NCBI GenBank assembly: GCA_013396915.1
Contig: VWZL01005008.1
Span: 124,001-188,000 of the forward strand
Direction: 5' to 3'
Source: Stercorarius parasiticus
Taxonomy: Eukaryota > Chordata > Aves > Charadriiformes > Stercorariidae
DNA: 64,000 nt
Part shown: piece after piece, positions 39,142 to 51,358 of the stretch
Layout: every line of letters begins with the position of its first letter
Numbering within the stretch: the stretch's first letter is position 1
Translations under genes and position numbers: made by a program
The notes under the pieces: model-generated
What the model saw: the letters and a program-made list of their open reading frames with translations, nothing else
What the model was told of the DNA's origin: nothing
The model's database searches: none

Positions 39142-40375
39142 TTCTCCTGAAAAAAAGAGCCTTTGTTAGGGAAGGACGGTTGGGGAAAAGGGGAGGAATG
39201 CAAAGCTTGGTGCAGAAAATGCCCAGCGAGACAAAGTCTTCTGCAGATAACAGTGAGGTCTCTATAGCATGAGCCCAGTATCAAGGCGCCATAAGAAGCA
39301 CGTACAGTACAAGCTCCTGTTACAGCTATAGAATTGTCTTGTAAATTTTGAATGCTTTCCTCTCATGAAAAAACACATGTTGCAGAGTAACTTACCCTAT
39401 GCTTTCACTTCCAAGAAACTGGCTAACAAGCGTAGCTGTGGTGTACACGCACTTGCCGTGTGTGCAGGACCATACTCGGCACCATTTGCATCTGGTTTGT
39501 CAGTTGCATTGGTTTTGGTGACGTGTCAGTGCGCTTGTTTGTGGGTGACAGGATTGTTTCGGCAGTATTGGATGGTCAGTTGGTTATGCCAGATGCCTTT
39601 GTACAAGTCAGGAAAAAAAAAAAGTGTGTGTATGTAAAAGGTCTTTTATATATTTTTGGTATATCTACGTATATAAACATATATATATTATTTTTATATA
39701 TAAAAATTATAATATTTTATAGATATATTTATTTATACAAAGGGCTGCAGCAGTTTCAGTAGGTGCAGAATACACTTCAACTACAAACGCACAGCAGCTG
39801 ACCTAATGCTTGTGGCTCAACCAGGAGCTGAGTACCTGAGACTGGGTCGGGGGAAGGAAGGTGCTAAGATGGGACACACCACCAGAAGAAACATCCATCT
39901 TCATCTGTCTATCTACCCATATATGTGTATATATATGTAAATAAAGATACATGTACTTGTGTGTATATATATAGCATTTATGTACATGCACATGTTAAAA
40001 AATAAAACAAAATCAAATGCCTGACTTTCTTGCCAGGTTGAGGAAGGGCCGCAGTGCTTTAAATTGGTGCAGACAATGCAACGGCCTTTGGGGCAGTTTT
40101 GCATCTTTTCTGATGTGTGACGCTTGTTTCAGACAGCAGCCGAGGCCACTGCTTCTGTGCAAGGAGTTTCACTTCTTCTGGTGGATGGTGAAACACTGGA
40201 AGACCTTTGAAGGACTGCAAAGAAGGGAAGGAAACTGTTACTACGTGGCAACAATGTGTTTAAGGTATGAATAAGCACCCCTTGTCCCTCCATTTATTAT
40301 TGTGTATATCTATTTATTATTATTGTGTACTTTAAATATACATTACTAGTAACAAAATGAAAGAGCTGCTTTGTA
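39142..40375 (+). other. AT-rich, 3'-UTR-like sequence with TA/TG simple repeats
   Basis: Contains TA-rich low complexity at about 39645-39740 and TATG/TA tracts at about 39915-39980. A short CpG-containing patch lies at 39430-39570. The order of AT-rich tracts followed by tandem poly(A) hexamers resembles a 3' UTR of the plus-strand unit. No independent ORF is supported. Confidence 0.3.
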
Positions 40376-40388
40376 AATAAAAAATAAA
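40376..40388 (+). terminator. Tandem AATAAA poly(A) signals, plus strand
   Basis: AATAAA occurs at 40376-40381 and 40383-40388, followed within 50 bases by GT/T-rich sequence (GATGTATATACGGGTTTTTTT region, 40413-40436). A duplicated TTATTATTGTGTA lies just upstream. This is a plausible proximal poly(A) site for a plus-strand transcript. Confidence 0.4.
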
Positions 40389-40770
40389 TACTTCTGACAT
40401 TCAGCGTGACATGATGTATATACGGGTTTTTTTCAGCTAAGTTAAAATAGCAAAACCAGAGAAGAGCTGTGGTCCAGTTGATGAGATGGTGTAAGTCAGA
40501 GTTGTGATGCGATGGTGAGCGGGCTGAGAACAAGCACTACATCCCCCTGTGTTTGCATCAACTGTTACTGCGCAAGAACACAGAGTAAATAGTCAAAAGC
40601 ATCCAAGCAGCTCCAGAGCCAAAGCCCCATTGAGGTTTTTGGTTCCTGACTAGTGTAGATGCTTTCAAGACTTCTCCCCCAGCAGGCAGCAGACTGACAC
40701 CACCCTTAGATAAATAGTGGCAGATTGTCGCTGTGAGGAACGTCTCTAACCATTAACCTTGTTTGTGCAG

Positions 40771-41300
40771 ATACGCTGCCATGAGGAGGAAGAGCAGAAG
40801 GCGTGGTCCCAGGAGCTACACTTCTGTCCCACCACACTTGGACATGTTCCTGCCCCCTCAGCATCCCTCCTGTTGCGATGCAGGTGCTGCATTGGAGCAG
40901 TCTACCTTGCCTGTGCCTTCACCTCTGGGACTGTGGGTGATAGGGTGGGTCTTGCTGTAGCAGAAACGTGCACAGAGGGAATGTAACCCATCACCTCCCT
41001 TGACAGGGCTTCAGCTCAGGCAGAGCAGGGCTGTGCAGTGCGGGGGAGCGGGACACCCAAAACCCTTTCAGCCTTGAAAAATGCCAGTGGGGCTGCAGGC
41101 AGGCTCCTGTTGCACAGCAGCCAGACTGGCTGGCACCCTAACGGGGTGCTTCATCCCCAGACAGCTGCAGCTGGCCCTGACAGCACCCGGGCAGGAGGAG
41201 GGGGATGCAATGGCTCAGAGTGGGCTGGAGGGCAGCTCTGGGGAGAACCTCTGTGGCACGCGGGGGTGCTGCTTCATGCGCCGCACAAACCACTCAACCT
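40771..41300 (+). other. GC-rich stretch after a good acceptor; possible non-coding terminal exon
   Basis: An acceptor (ACCTTGTTTGTGCAG, ending 40770) precedes GC-rich sequence. A 71-codon frame runs from the acceptor region to a stop near 40985, but a second frame is also open, so coding status is unclear. If spliced in, the exon would run through the minisatellite to the poly(A) site near 42365. Confidence 0.2.
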
Positions 41301-41309
41301 GCAGATGTG

Positions 41310-42300
41310 AGACACTAACCACTCACGCACCCCCCATGCGCACACCACACCTGAGGCACAAAACACACACCTAAAACACACAACACCCACTGGAGATAAA
41401 ACCCGCTCGTGCACAGCACTTATGCACTGCACACATGAAAAACAGAATAGGTGTATGCTGCACACTTGGGATACAAACCACACAGGGGACACAGGACCTC
41501 CGTGCTACTCGTGCAATGCACAGGTGAGTCACAAAACAGTGGGGTAGTGCACAGGGTGTGCCCCACACCACCTCTGCTTGCTGCACAACATGCACTCTTG
41601 CACCACAATGCACTTGTGGGTACACATGACACTTGTGTGTCACACACATGACACAGAACCTGCATTGCACACTTGTACCACAAGACACTCAGGCATTGCA
41701 CACTTCTGCTCCACAACATTTATTACACCACACCCATGATGCTGCACGTGTGATGCACACGAGGACATACTACACCTGTGCTGCACGTGTGTAACACCAC
41801 ACAACACCCCACCTGTATGATGCTGCATGCATGTCAGACCCCATGTGCATGATACAACACATGTGACCACACGCATGAAACACCCCATCTGTTACGCCAC
41901 ATATGTGATGTACCACAAACAGCATGTGCTGTGCACACCTGACACCACACACGTGATGCTGCACATGCATCACACCCCACATGCATGATATATCACACGT
42001 GTGCTGCACACCCATGACACCACCCTTGTGATGCCACACACGTTTGCATACATGACATGCCACAAATAGATGTGTGTTATGCCACACGTGACACTGCACA
42101 AGCATGGTGCACCACAGAGAACACTCCACGTGCATGTGCCAACATATATACTACTGATGACACAAATCACACCGCACAATACCAGTCCCCTGAACAGACA
42201 CCACCTGGCCACATATGACAGAACACATGCCCATTGCTCGCTCACCCAATGTACTCACACACAGCACTCCTGTGCTCCACACGTGCCCTGACTTCTCATG
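41310..42300. repeat. Degenerate A/C-rich minisatellite with seven CACGTG sites
   Basis: About 1 kb of imperfect units built on TGCTGCAC(A/G)TG and CACACC...CATGA, with spacing of about 30-45 bp where units are clear. Examples start near 41740, 41779, 41821, 41937, 41957 and 42002. CACGTG occurs at 41745, 41784, 41950, 41996, 42085, 42127 and 42280 (start positions). Long alternating purine-pyrimidine runs (CACACGTGTG, ACATGTGCAT) favour Z-DNA. Stop-poor minus-strand frames give Cys/His/Val-rich ORFs that are artefacts of the repeat. Confidence 0.85.
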
Positions 42301-42347
42301 TCTCCTTCCATAAGTACTCCATAGACGCTGTTCCATAACTCAGGCTC

Positions 42348-42353
42348 AATAAA
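42348..42353 (+). terminator. Poly(A) signal AATAAA, plus strand (distal site)
   Basis: AATAAA is followed 10-20 bases later by a cleavage-type CA context (GCAACATAACCA) and then a GT/T-rich element (TAGTAGGTTGTTTGGTTTTT, 42371-42390). This is a textbook poly(A) site arrangement. Cleavage is expected at about 42363-42370. Confidence 0.6.
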
Positions 42354-42406
42354 GTCTTGCAACATAACCATAGTAGGTTGTTTGGTTTTTTTTAAGACAT
42401 GTTTAC

Positions 42407-42412
42407 TTTATT
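42407..42412 (-). terminator. Poly(A) signal AATAAA, minus strand (distal site)
   Basis: TTTATT on the plus strand is AATAAA on the minus strand. Cleavage would fall at about 42385-42395. Minus-strand sequence beyond it contains GT-rich TGGTTATGTTG. This would end a leftward transcript within about 25 bp of the end of the opposing plus-strand unit. Confidence 0.5.
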
Positions 42413-45400
42413 ATTATATTATTGGACCCTTTGCTCACATCAGATACTTCAACAACATACCTACACATTGTACAGACACTCTCAGTCTGTCCCCTGACAG
42501 CAGCCCACCCCATCACTTACCTGTCAACCCCCTCTGTACATCAGTGGATGCTTTTACAGTTCAGGTCTCCCAGCTACTTGCTTCCTTACTCTGGTGGGAC
42601 TGACAGGAAGAAAAAGCAAAGCACATCAGCCCCAGCAGCAGAGCTCAGAAGGCAGCATCCGTCCCCCTTCGCTCAGATGTACTCCTCTCCTCTGCTCATC
42701 CCCTTTAACTACACAACCAAGTAATAGCCATAGCGTTTGTCTTTAACTATGTCAGTCTTTTACCTTTCCCAAGGCATTTATCCCTGTGACCCTCATTAAC
42801 ACCAGCCTGCTTTCAAGCATCGCTTGAGGCAGTGCTGTAGCTGGCAAACCAGTATGGAAACCATGCACAGAAATATCGAGTTGGACAGCACAGCACTAGA
42901 AGGCTGTTAGAGACTGACACTCATTTCCCCCAACTACTTAATAACAGTGGTTAATTTTGATTGACCATAAAGTGTCTGCTCTGCTTCACATTCGAAGGAA
43001 ATAACCAAAACCAATAAAAACCGCCAAAAGCTACTATACCTTAGCATTACGGTACAGCAACCATCCCTCTGCAGTCTGGGCTTCAGTTTGGCTGAGTTAA
43101 GTCACAACACTGGTCAAAGCTTCAGTTTTATTTGCCAAGTGTGGGTACTCTTTCATGAGCAAAGCAATTCATCTAAGCAAGATGGCTATCAACACACCTG
43201 CTTCCCCATTTTGGGAGACAGAGATACACACCCCAACACCCTCAGCTAACGTTACCTCCACAGGCGCGAGGCAGCGGTAGCCCCAGGCAACTTGGAGTGT
43301 GCTTGTGCTGTGGCACAGCATCTGCTCAGCCCTGAGAGAGTCAGCTTGCGTCTCTATGTGACCCAGCCTCCCAGTGCCACAGCTTGAGTGCTTCAGCAGC
43401 GAGCGTGCCTTTGCAGGAATGCTGCAGGACACTGCTGCTGGCTGCCAGGCATAGCTTTGATTCACTGTCTGGTGACACATCCCCTTCCCGCTCCCTGTGG
43501 GCACAGCAGAGCACAGCATGCGGATGCTCTCTACACCCAGCCTTCTCACATCTCAACCTCTCCTGGTGGTGGTAACACACCAAGCCTGGAGCAAGAGCCG
43601 TATTTTTATTGAGCCTGGACAGAGTAAAGCACCAGGATTGGTGTGCTGGGCTGAGGAGACTGGGACCCAGTCTCCATCTTTGCAACTGAGCGCTGTACGT
43701 AGCCAGGGAGCCCCCGAGCTGCCTCCCAGTCAGTGAGACCTCACTGGAGACATCCATGTTTAAGAACAGTAGATACAGATGTTTCCCTCTGCACTCAGTC
43801 GGTTTCTGCCTCCAGCATCCGTATTTGAGACCCACGTTATAAAAGATCCACGAAACTATTACATTTTCCTTATCTAGAATGCATTTCATTTACAATGCTT
43901 TTCTTTTGAAGATAAGGTGCCCATGTGCCAGCCATAGCACTTGAGCATTAATTCTTATACAATATCAGGGAGCATTACCATAAGATACCAGTGTCATCCA
44001 TCACACCCATTCTGGTCCATAAAGCTTATGTTAAGATTAGTAGTTTCCAAGTAAGCTACCACATTAATTATGTTATTAGGATCACTCATCAGGTTACTCA
44101 CTCATTGCCCTATACAGGTGAATGCCCCCTCGGTTTTGGCATTTTTAAACTATTTATTTATTCATTGAGTCAGAGGCAGGTGAGTGCACCCTCCTCCCAT
44201 CTGGAGTCCTTCAGCATCTGAGAGCTGCTCTGTTCACCAACAGCCATCCACCAGAAGCTGCTCGCTCGCAGCTTGAGGGCACCAGCAGTACATGTCCATG
44301 AGAGCTCATGGGGGGAGACGAGGACTTTACCTGCAGAGTTTATGAAAACTGGACACACTGAGCAGCTGGGAACTGCCACATAAGGAGTACGGCTTTTCAG
44401 TGCATGGGACTACCTCCCACTATACCACTCTGAGGCACTGCTACCAAATTAACGGCTATTAGCAGTAGAGTGGTACAAGGTAGTTTCTGCTACGCCATGT
44501 CAAAGGGAAAATGCAGCTTGGATACTTTGTTATAGCCGAAAAAAAGTTTTTAAATTACATATCCAACTCCTGTTTTAGAAGGGCTTTTGATATCACTGAA
44601 AAAGAATGGTACTACTGGTAGGGGTGAGGGGGACCTGCACACCTTGCTGGTGAAGGGTCACACAATGAAGATGGACAGGTAACATAACATGCAACGGTGA
44701 CTTTTCCCATCCTGTGACTCAGGCAAACCTGCTGCAACCTGCTGGCCGTCCCAGGAAGCCTCACAGGTGTGGAGGGGGGTGGGAAGCAGCCAGAGAAACC
44801 TAAACTAGCTACAATCACATCAAGCAGCAAGTGCTGCCTTACATAAAGCTGTACAGGTAAGACAGTACAACCGTTGCAGCTGTCAAAACCATAAGCTCAT
44901 CACGCCCTTATTCAACATCTCTTCTTCCAAGGCAGAGGCATGGACAGATTATACCACAAGCATTGAGCCCAAGATTTTTTCTTCCAAGTTAGTTATGTTC
45001 CTCTGTTGCACAGAGCTCTTGCAAGTGTCACTCTTATTCAAACATTTACAGTGATCAAAGTACAACTCAATTAATCTAAACCAGTTTGCAACCCAGCGGT
45101 TTTCTACAGTTTTCACCAAAAAAGTTGACTTGGACCCACTGTCTGAGACCACTTTTAGTCCAACACTCTACACAGAATGATTACAGCTAATAAAGGTACT
45201 TTTTCTAACCTAGGAATAGCTTTGGGCCAGCTGCCCTCACTAAACGAAAAGCCAGAAAGACTTATTTTGCCCTCTTCCTCCCCAGCATGTAGATACGTAA
45301 TATGTTCTGGAGACTTTGAATATTTGAAACAAGAGATAGTCATTTGTCTTTATGGGCTGCATCAAATGGTGGATTTAAAACAGTTGGAAGTACACAGAGC

Positions 45401-48400
45401 AAGGCTAGGAATGAGGAAACTTAGTTTGCCTCCTTGGTAACAAAATCTACAGCACAGCAGGAGAACAGAGCATGATAATTAGGGAATTACAGCTGTTAGT
45501 CACAGAAAATATGCTGCAGTCGCAGGTCAGGGACCTGAGGTTGTGGCACAGGAAGGAAAACTGTAATTTAGAGTTTGCGAGGAACTCACTGCATGCATCA
45601 GACTTCTTGCTACTTATAGCATCTCTACACCTGTTTTTCAGGGCGGAAATCAAACAGACAAGAACATAGATCAGCAACAAGCACCAAGGAAATAGAGTTT
45701 CTCTGCAAGAGTCGGGACAAGAACTACTTTCATAAGAACCATTTTTAATAAGAAGAAATTGATATTCCATCAGCTCCTGTTCATGGCAACCCTCTTTCTA
45801 AGCAGGACAATCAGGAGCATGATGAGGGAAAGGACTAAACTTGATCCAAGGCATTATGCTGGGAGACAGAAGCTCCCTTAAGAAGCACCAGTTGTTACAA
45901 GGGATGTATAACCCAAGTCCCGCTAAAACAGGGCTTGGCTCAGAGGCTTCTCTGTATTAAGCCAGAGCCTTGCATTAGTGTCCTGCAAGTGGCAGCTATT
46001 CCTCAAGGGGACTGAAGGATACAAAGGGAGGTACAAGCCTCAGACAGAAGACAATACCACTTTATTTTCCTAGCTCTCACCTTAAAAAAAAACCAAACAA
46101 ACAAACTCCAATCAAAGGCACAAGAACAAACCCAACAGGTACCTGCAATGACATCATTAAAGCAGCTCTGATCATAGTTTGCCCAAAAGCCATTTAAAGG
46201 AGAAGACGTGTTAGAACAGTTTATGACCAAGACACTCACCAAGTACCTTCTGAGAAATGCTATGCCACCTCCTCTTCTTCCAATGGGAACTGGTCCCATC
46301 CCAGAAAAGCAGGGTGTGCTACAGCTACTGCACACCAGAAACCTTCACATGACTTCAGCTGCCTCTGAAGCTGGGCAAGAGGCTGTCATAACCGCACGCT
46401 TTCAGTGGTGGATTTTTATCTGGACAGAGACCTTATGCCATTTTCCTCATCATACTCCAAGTGAAGTCATATGCAAACAATGTCCAAAGCAACTTGAAAA
46501 CTGGACCCCCATTTAAGTTGAGAAAGAGGGGCTTTTCCAGACCTGGGAAGGTGTTAAGTTTTAACATTCTTTCAACTAAGTTAACATGTTCACACTGCAC
46601 TGCTATGCATGACTCTTGGAAAAGTTAATCTATTAAACTTGTGTGCTTTACTGCAACCTTTGATCCAGCCAAATTCTCCTTAAGGAGGTCCTTATTGCCA
46701 TTACACTTGGGAAGGGAATTTTTATTTGTTTATTTCTCCAAATGTCTTCCACCTGTGTTCCACACTGGTCATGTTCAGGCTTAGCTTTTTAGACAATCTT
46801 TTTAAATGAAATTTTAGTGCATGGAAAAGCATCTTCCTTCTATCTCTGTCCTTAAATCAAGCTGCTTCAGAGACAGAGAGCTGACTCCTACAGGCGAGAA
46901 CTGGAGCATAAGGGAGGAAACCTAAATGTACTGAGGAACAGAAGAAACACCCACCACACCCTGAGGCTGACCAGGAGCTGGCAGCCTCTTTTCTTCATAT
47001 CTGCACCTGCACAGCCTGACCACACAGCTCAGATTCAAAGGCCAAGACCTGGAGACCTCAGGCCGTGAGGTTCAAAGCTCTCCACAGGGCATAACTTGCT
47101 CATTCAAATGTTAATAAACAAGACGTCCAGCATTTGCTTGCTGTACCAGCTAGCAGCTTTGCATCACATCTAAGCCAAACTCATGCTTTCCACAGAAGAG
47201 CAGCTGTTAATAACTTCCCAGCCCAGCCTGATGACCAGTAGCCAGGCCTCCCCAGTTCTCCTTGAAGGCTGGCAACGCATCATGCAGATCAACTAATTCA
47301 AAATATTTTGGGCAGGAAAGTATTTCGATGTCCTAGACCTTCAGACTGCCCTGTTGTCAGCCTCAGTTTCAAGGTGATATGACATAAATTCACTTGCTAC
47401 TCACAGTTGTGCAAGGTGTCACAGCAAGAGCTCAGAGCTGAGCAAACCCGCTGTGCGCTGGGGTAAAACCCATCCCTCAGTACTCTGCCAGCCGTCTGGA
47501 TGTCATGTCTTTCTGACCTCGTGAGCGCTGGGGACAAGTGGCAATTGCTTACCCTCAACCAAACTGGTAAAATACTTTTATTCTCCTTGGTGAGTTGCCC
47601 AACCTAGGACCTGTGCCTCACTCAGGGGTAGCTGTCAGACAGATGGTCTACTCACTTGGGGTCTGGGGAAGTCATGCCAAATGCTTGATGGAGATTTCCT
47701 TCCTGCCCTGTTTCTGGTTATTAGCAGACTGGCAAAGGCAAGTTGGCTCCTAATCTCTACTCAGAAGACATCCTGTATTCTCTGCCTTATTGAGATACAG
47801 CACCTCACAAAGAAGAGGCATTGCTGCCATTTGGGATGGAATTTCTTTACATTAAGAACAAATAGTAGCTGAGATGCACTTCAGTCTTGTAGCTTTTTCA
47901 CGAGAGCCACTTAACCATAATAATGTGATATTTGGTTTTAAAACCTTACAGAGGAAGACTGTAATTTGCATTCAGAGTCCCATGCAGTGACTTGCCCAAT
48001 ATGTACCTACACCCAACAGTTTTCTTGCTGGTACTTGTGCAGTCATTTCTCTGGGGGAGACAAGGATTCACCAGGTCTTGGTGCGATGCAGCCAACACAT
48101 CTCAGTAAAGTTGCAAATCCACCCTGATAGTGCCAGGTGCTTGATGCCATTTTTAGCAAGCAGAATAAGTAAGTATTTAAGGACAGATCCTTCTCCAAAT
48201 AGACAAGAAGAGCCAATCGGCAGCTGTTTCTCTGGAAAGATTTTGCCAGCACTACAAACGCTCCATATGGAAGAGGAAAGATGCTAGTTCTGAGCAATAA
48301 ATGCATGTCAGATGACACTGACACTAAATATACCTGGTGACTGTTAGCACAATTGTTTTGCTTCCAGTCTGGTTCCCCTCTTTGGTGTGGGCAGCAAGGG

Positions 48401-50461
48401 CATCTTAAATGAAACAGCCCCAAGATGAATTTTGTTTAATCACTGACTGAGGGGGGGGAAGAAGAGGGCAGGGAAGAAGGAAGGAGAACCAATATTAAGT
48501 GTGGAAACTAATACAAAAAGCTGCTGAGCTATTAATAGTGTGCTGAACTAATAAGATGCAGTCAAAGCTATGAAGTTTCTGTAACTCCACAGCAGCTGCT
48601 ACTGTGAAGTAAGAGACTAGAGTGGATCTGTGTATTTACAGCAGTTATCTGAAAGCCTGGGCATGTAATTCCACTCAGAATCCCCACCAACACAAATACA
48701 TTAAAAGCAGACTCAAAAAGCTCCTGTAAACCCACTAAGCACAATAGCTAAAGTTTCCACAAGAAATAATTCATAGCATTACAGCTATTCTCACAGAGAT
48801 GGGCTAAGAGCCTTGCTGGACTAAGCGTGGAGCAGAAGCTCTTGCCCAGAGCAGGCTATACTGTAGCAGCCCAAACGCCTTCCAGCCCTCTTAATAGCTT
48901 AAAAGCCTTCTGGGACAGGAACCTTTAACAGAAGTCTGCCCCATATAAGTTTATACTAGATAGTGACTGTTTAAAAACCTTAGAAGCATATCTGCCTTTT
49001 TTTTTTCCCAGGCACCTACAGGGAAAGTTGGTTTGCCTATTAACGGATGAGACAAGGCATCTGTTTCCTTCAAGAGTTTGATTCTGGAGACAAGAAGCCC
49101 CTTTGGCCAAGCACTCAGCCCTGCTACAGCTGCCTCAAGAACTGGGAGCCAGCAATGCCTGCACCATTCAGGGATACACCAACCACATGGAGAAGGAATA
49201 TCAAGGCCCAACTTCACACCTCTGAAGGGAGAAATCAAGTTTTTCTTTGGAAACATTATCTCCACACTGTTTCTGGCAGAGAGGACAGCCATACGAGGTC
49301 AAGGATGCAGCCTGCACAGACTGCTGGGCTAGCAAGCAGCAATGCCACTCACTAAGTCTTTCAAGGGTTGGTGCTGTACGCAGTCCCTCAGAGGCAGGTC
49401 TGCCTGAGAGATGTTGTTTTGGAAAGAGCAGGGGGTTGTAGCCTAATGCAGGCTGCTGAACATTTGCACATCTGCTGCTCAGCTCTTGCTCTTCCCCAGA
49501 CAGAGTCATTGCAGTGACTTGGCCTTGCTGCCTGGCAAGCCCATGTTAGACCCAGCTGCAGTCCCTTGGTGCTTCAGTTTCTTCCATCTGATGGACATTT
49601 CAAGGTCTTAGAGAAGGAAGAAGTAAAAGGCTGTTTTGGACACAGTCCTAGCAGACAGCTCCCGCCTAGCTATCCAGACGCTTTAGGCTCATGACCCTTC
49701 ATGAAGTAACCAGGAGACACGCTTTCTTATGTCAGCAGATCACAAGGACCCAAGTGCAGAGAACAGGCCCCAGCAGGGACCCATCCCCACAGAGCTAGGG
49801 CAACAGTCACAGGACTCACCATGCAGGGTGGGAACTCCCTGCGCTAGCTGGTAGATGACAGCAACTGCTCACTAACAGCTCTGTTGTGCCCTCTGTGCTC
49901 AAAAGCCACCCACGGGCTTTTATACATCACCACAACCTTGCAAAAGGCTGAAGCCTACATGACTGAGATCCTTTCATGAAGTACAAGAAAGGCAGTATTC
50001 AGTGAACGCTATGGAACAGGGGGGGAAAAACCCAACACACCGCACACATGGCACCTGCCAGGCCAGGGGAATACTAGAAGAGCTGCAACTGAATAGCAGA
50101 ATAAGTACTGCTACTGCCCAGAAATGCTACAGACCAGGATGCCACTACAGAATGAGGAGATAAGCTCATAATATATTATGGATTTGAGAGTAGATGAACC
50201 TGGTCTCTATACAAGAAGACTGCAGTCAAACAAACAGGATCACCGTGATCCCCTTGGACTTCTGAAGATAAGCAGTAGCCCTAAAGTGCCTAAAGCCCTT
50301 GCCATGGTTAACTATTCCAGTGAGAGCTCTCTGAAGGCCGAGCCACAGTCTAACACTGAGAGTAGTAAGTGTTGTTTTGTTCCTGAGGCTTTAAAGAAGA
50401 GTTACAGTTTTGAAGGCTCATTTTAAGCTTTCATCACTGGCAGGGGAGGGGAGAAGCGAGG
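42413..50461 (-). other. No coding exon called; candidate long 3' UTR and/or intron of the minus-strand unit
   Basis: A over T and C over G on the plus strand fits leftward transcription. The longest ORF of the window, 182 codons at 43889-43341 on the minus strand, lies here. It has no acceptor with a pyrimidine tract and no recognisable domain. A short splice-like segment (42524-42599, minus) has good sites but stops in its frames, so it could only be untranslated. If the terminal coding exon at 50462-50631 is right, all of this would be 3' UTR or unspliced tail, which is long but possible. Confidence 0.3.
43605..43610 (-). terminator. Possible proximal poly(A) signal, minus strand
   Basis: TTTATT here lies inside a 13-mer (43605-43617) whose reverse complement, CAGGCTCAATAAA, is identical to the sequence carrying the plus-strand signal at 42341-42353. 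Other minus-strand AATAAA hexamers occur at 46061-46066 and 47577-47582. Confidence 0.3.
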
Positions 50462-50631
50462 TTACTTAACTGCTGTTGTGACACCTATCAAATGGAAGAG
50501 ACCAGTGACTTGAAGAGAACATTGCAGTTCATAGCAAAATTCCACTATGCCTTTCATTAGGTGTGTCCAATTACTGCCAGTATAGATTAGCCACATAGTT
50601 GAAAGCAGGTTTGCAGAAAATGAGTTTAACA
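50462..50631 (-). CDS. Candidate terminal coding exon of the minus-strand gene (55 codons plus stop)
   Basis: On the minus strand an acceptor with a strong tract (CCTTGTTTTCTTTTTTCCAC, then TTGATAATAG) opens a frame of 55 codons to a TAA at 50464-50462. Two leading bases (TG) complete the codon begun by the single base left over from the exon at 50840-50894. The peptide includes LNSFSANLLSTMWLIYTGSN. No family is recognised. The Leu-rich character is partly expected of a T-rich strand. Confidence 0.25.
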
Positions 50632-50839
50632 CTATTATCAAGTGGAAAAAAGAAAACAAGGAGAGATTTGTTTCCCATGAAACAGTCACAAAAGTCTAAA
50701 GCTACTTTGGAGCTCTCTCAGACCCTGCAAAAATCTTTCAGGCTTCCCACATGCTTCATTGGCAAGATTCAGGACTCCAAGATAGCGCTTGATGTTAAGT
50801 TTGTGCAACAGTTCTGGGAATAAAAAAATAAGAACTTAC

Positions 50840-50894
50840 TAGGGTCAGCTCTGGTAGAGCTGACTTCGAAGTGCACTTTCAGGCTGCTGAGCAA
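50840..50894 (-). CDS. Candidate internal exon, 18 codons
   Basis: Acceptor CCTGCATCTGCAG and donor CCCTA|GTAAGTTC bracket 55 nt. One frame is open, encoding LLSSLKVHFEVSSTRADP and leaving one base over. Donor quality is high. It joins in phase with the candidate exons on both sides. Confidence 0.25.
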
Positions 50895-51221
50895 CTGCAG
50901 ATGCAGGCAGATGGCTCATAACAACACTATTCTACCAATTTACGCATACGAAGTGTTGCTAATAGAGCCATGCAAGTAATATTACAGACTCTCTTCCCAG
51001 TCCTACTACAGGTTCAGTGACCATTCATGTTGCAAACTAACAAGTCAGCTTCAGCACCTTCAGTTAGGCCAGAAGGCAAATAGGGAAAAGAAAATAGGAG
51101 TGATACCATGCAACTCTACCATTGGTAGCATGGATGTTAGTTTCCCTAAATTTTTAGGCAATCCTGCTGACTCAAACAAGTTTCTTCTAGAAAAACTTAT
51201 GGTTTTCTATTGCCCTGACAC

Positions 51222-51358
51222 ACAGAAAGAGAACCTCATCGTATTTGCAATACCCCACTCCAACAAAAGCAGAGAGTACATCATCCCATTTGCCATAGGA
51301 GACTTCAAAAGCAGAACAGGTATTAAAATCTTGTTGAAAAGATGCTTTAACCACTTTA
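51222..51358 (-). CDS. Candidate internal exon, 45 codons
   Basis: Minus-strand frame after acceptor TTTTGCCATAAG. It is open for 45 codons, including KWLKHLFNKILIPVLLLKSP and GMMYSLLLLEWG, to a possible donor TTCTGT|GTGTCA. A TAG follows four codons on, so it could also be a terminal exon. Its start phase matches the exon at 51910-52037. The donor is weak. A 134-codon plus-strand ORF overlaps it. Confidence 0.25.

Noticed and set aside
39640..39740. AT-only palindromes such as TTTTTATATATAAAAA
   Set aside because: Expected by chance in TA-rich simple sequence.
41274..42336. Cys/His/Val-rich ORFs resembling repeated zinc-binding motifs
   Set aside because: They are translations of the TG/CA-rich minisatellite in several frames at once. 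The C and H spacing follows the repeat, not a protein fold.
43341..43889. Longest ORF in the window, 182 codons on the minus strand
   Set aside because: It has no pyrimidine-tract acceptor, no recognisable domain, and Cys/Ser-rich content typical of chance. It lies where the minus-strand 3' tail is expected.
48990..49030. Plus-strand acceptor-like tract (T-rich, ending TTTCCCAG)
   Set aside because: No open frame or donor follows on the plus strand, and the region reads as minus-strand unit.
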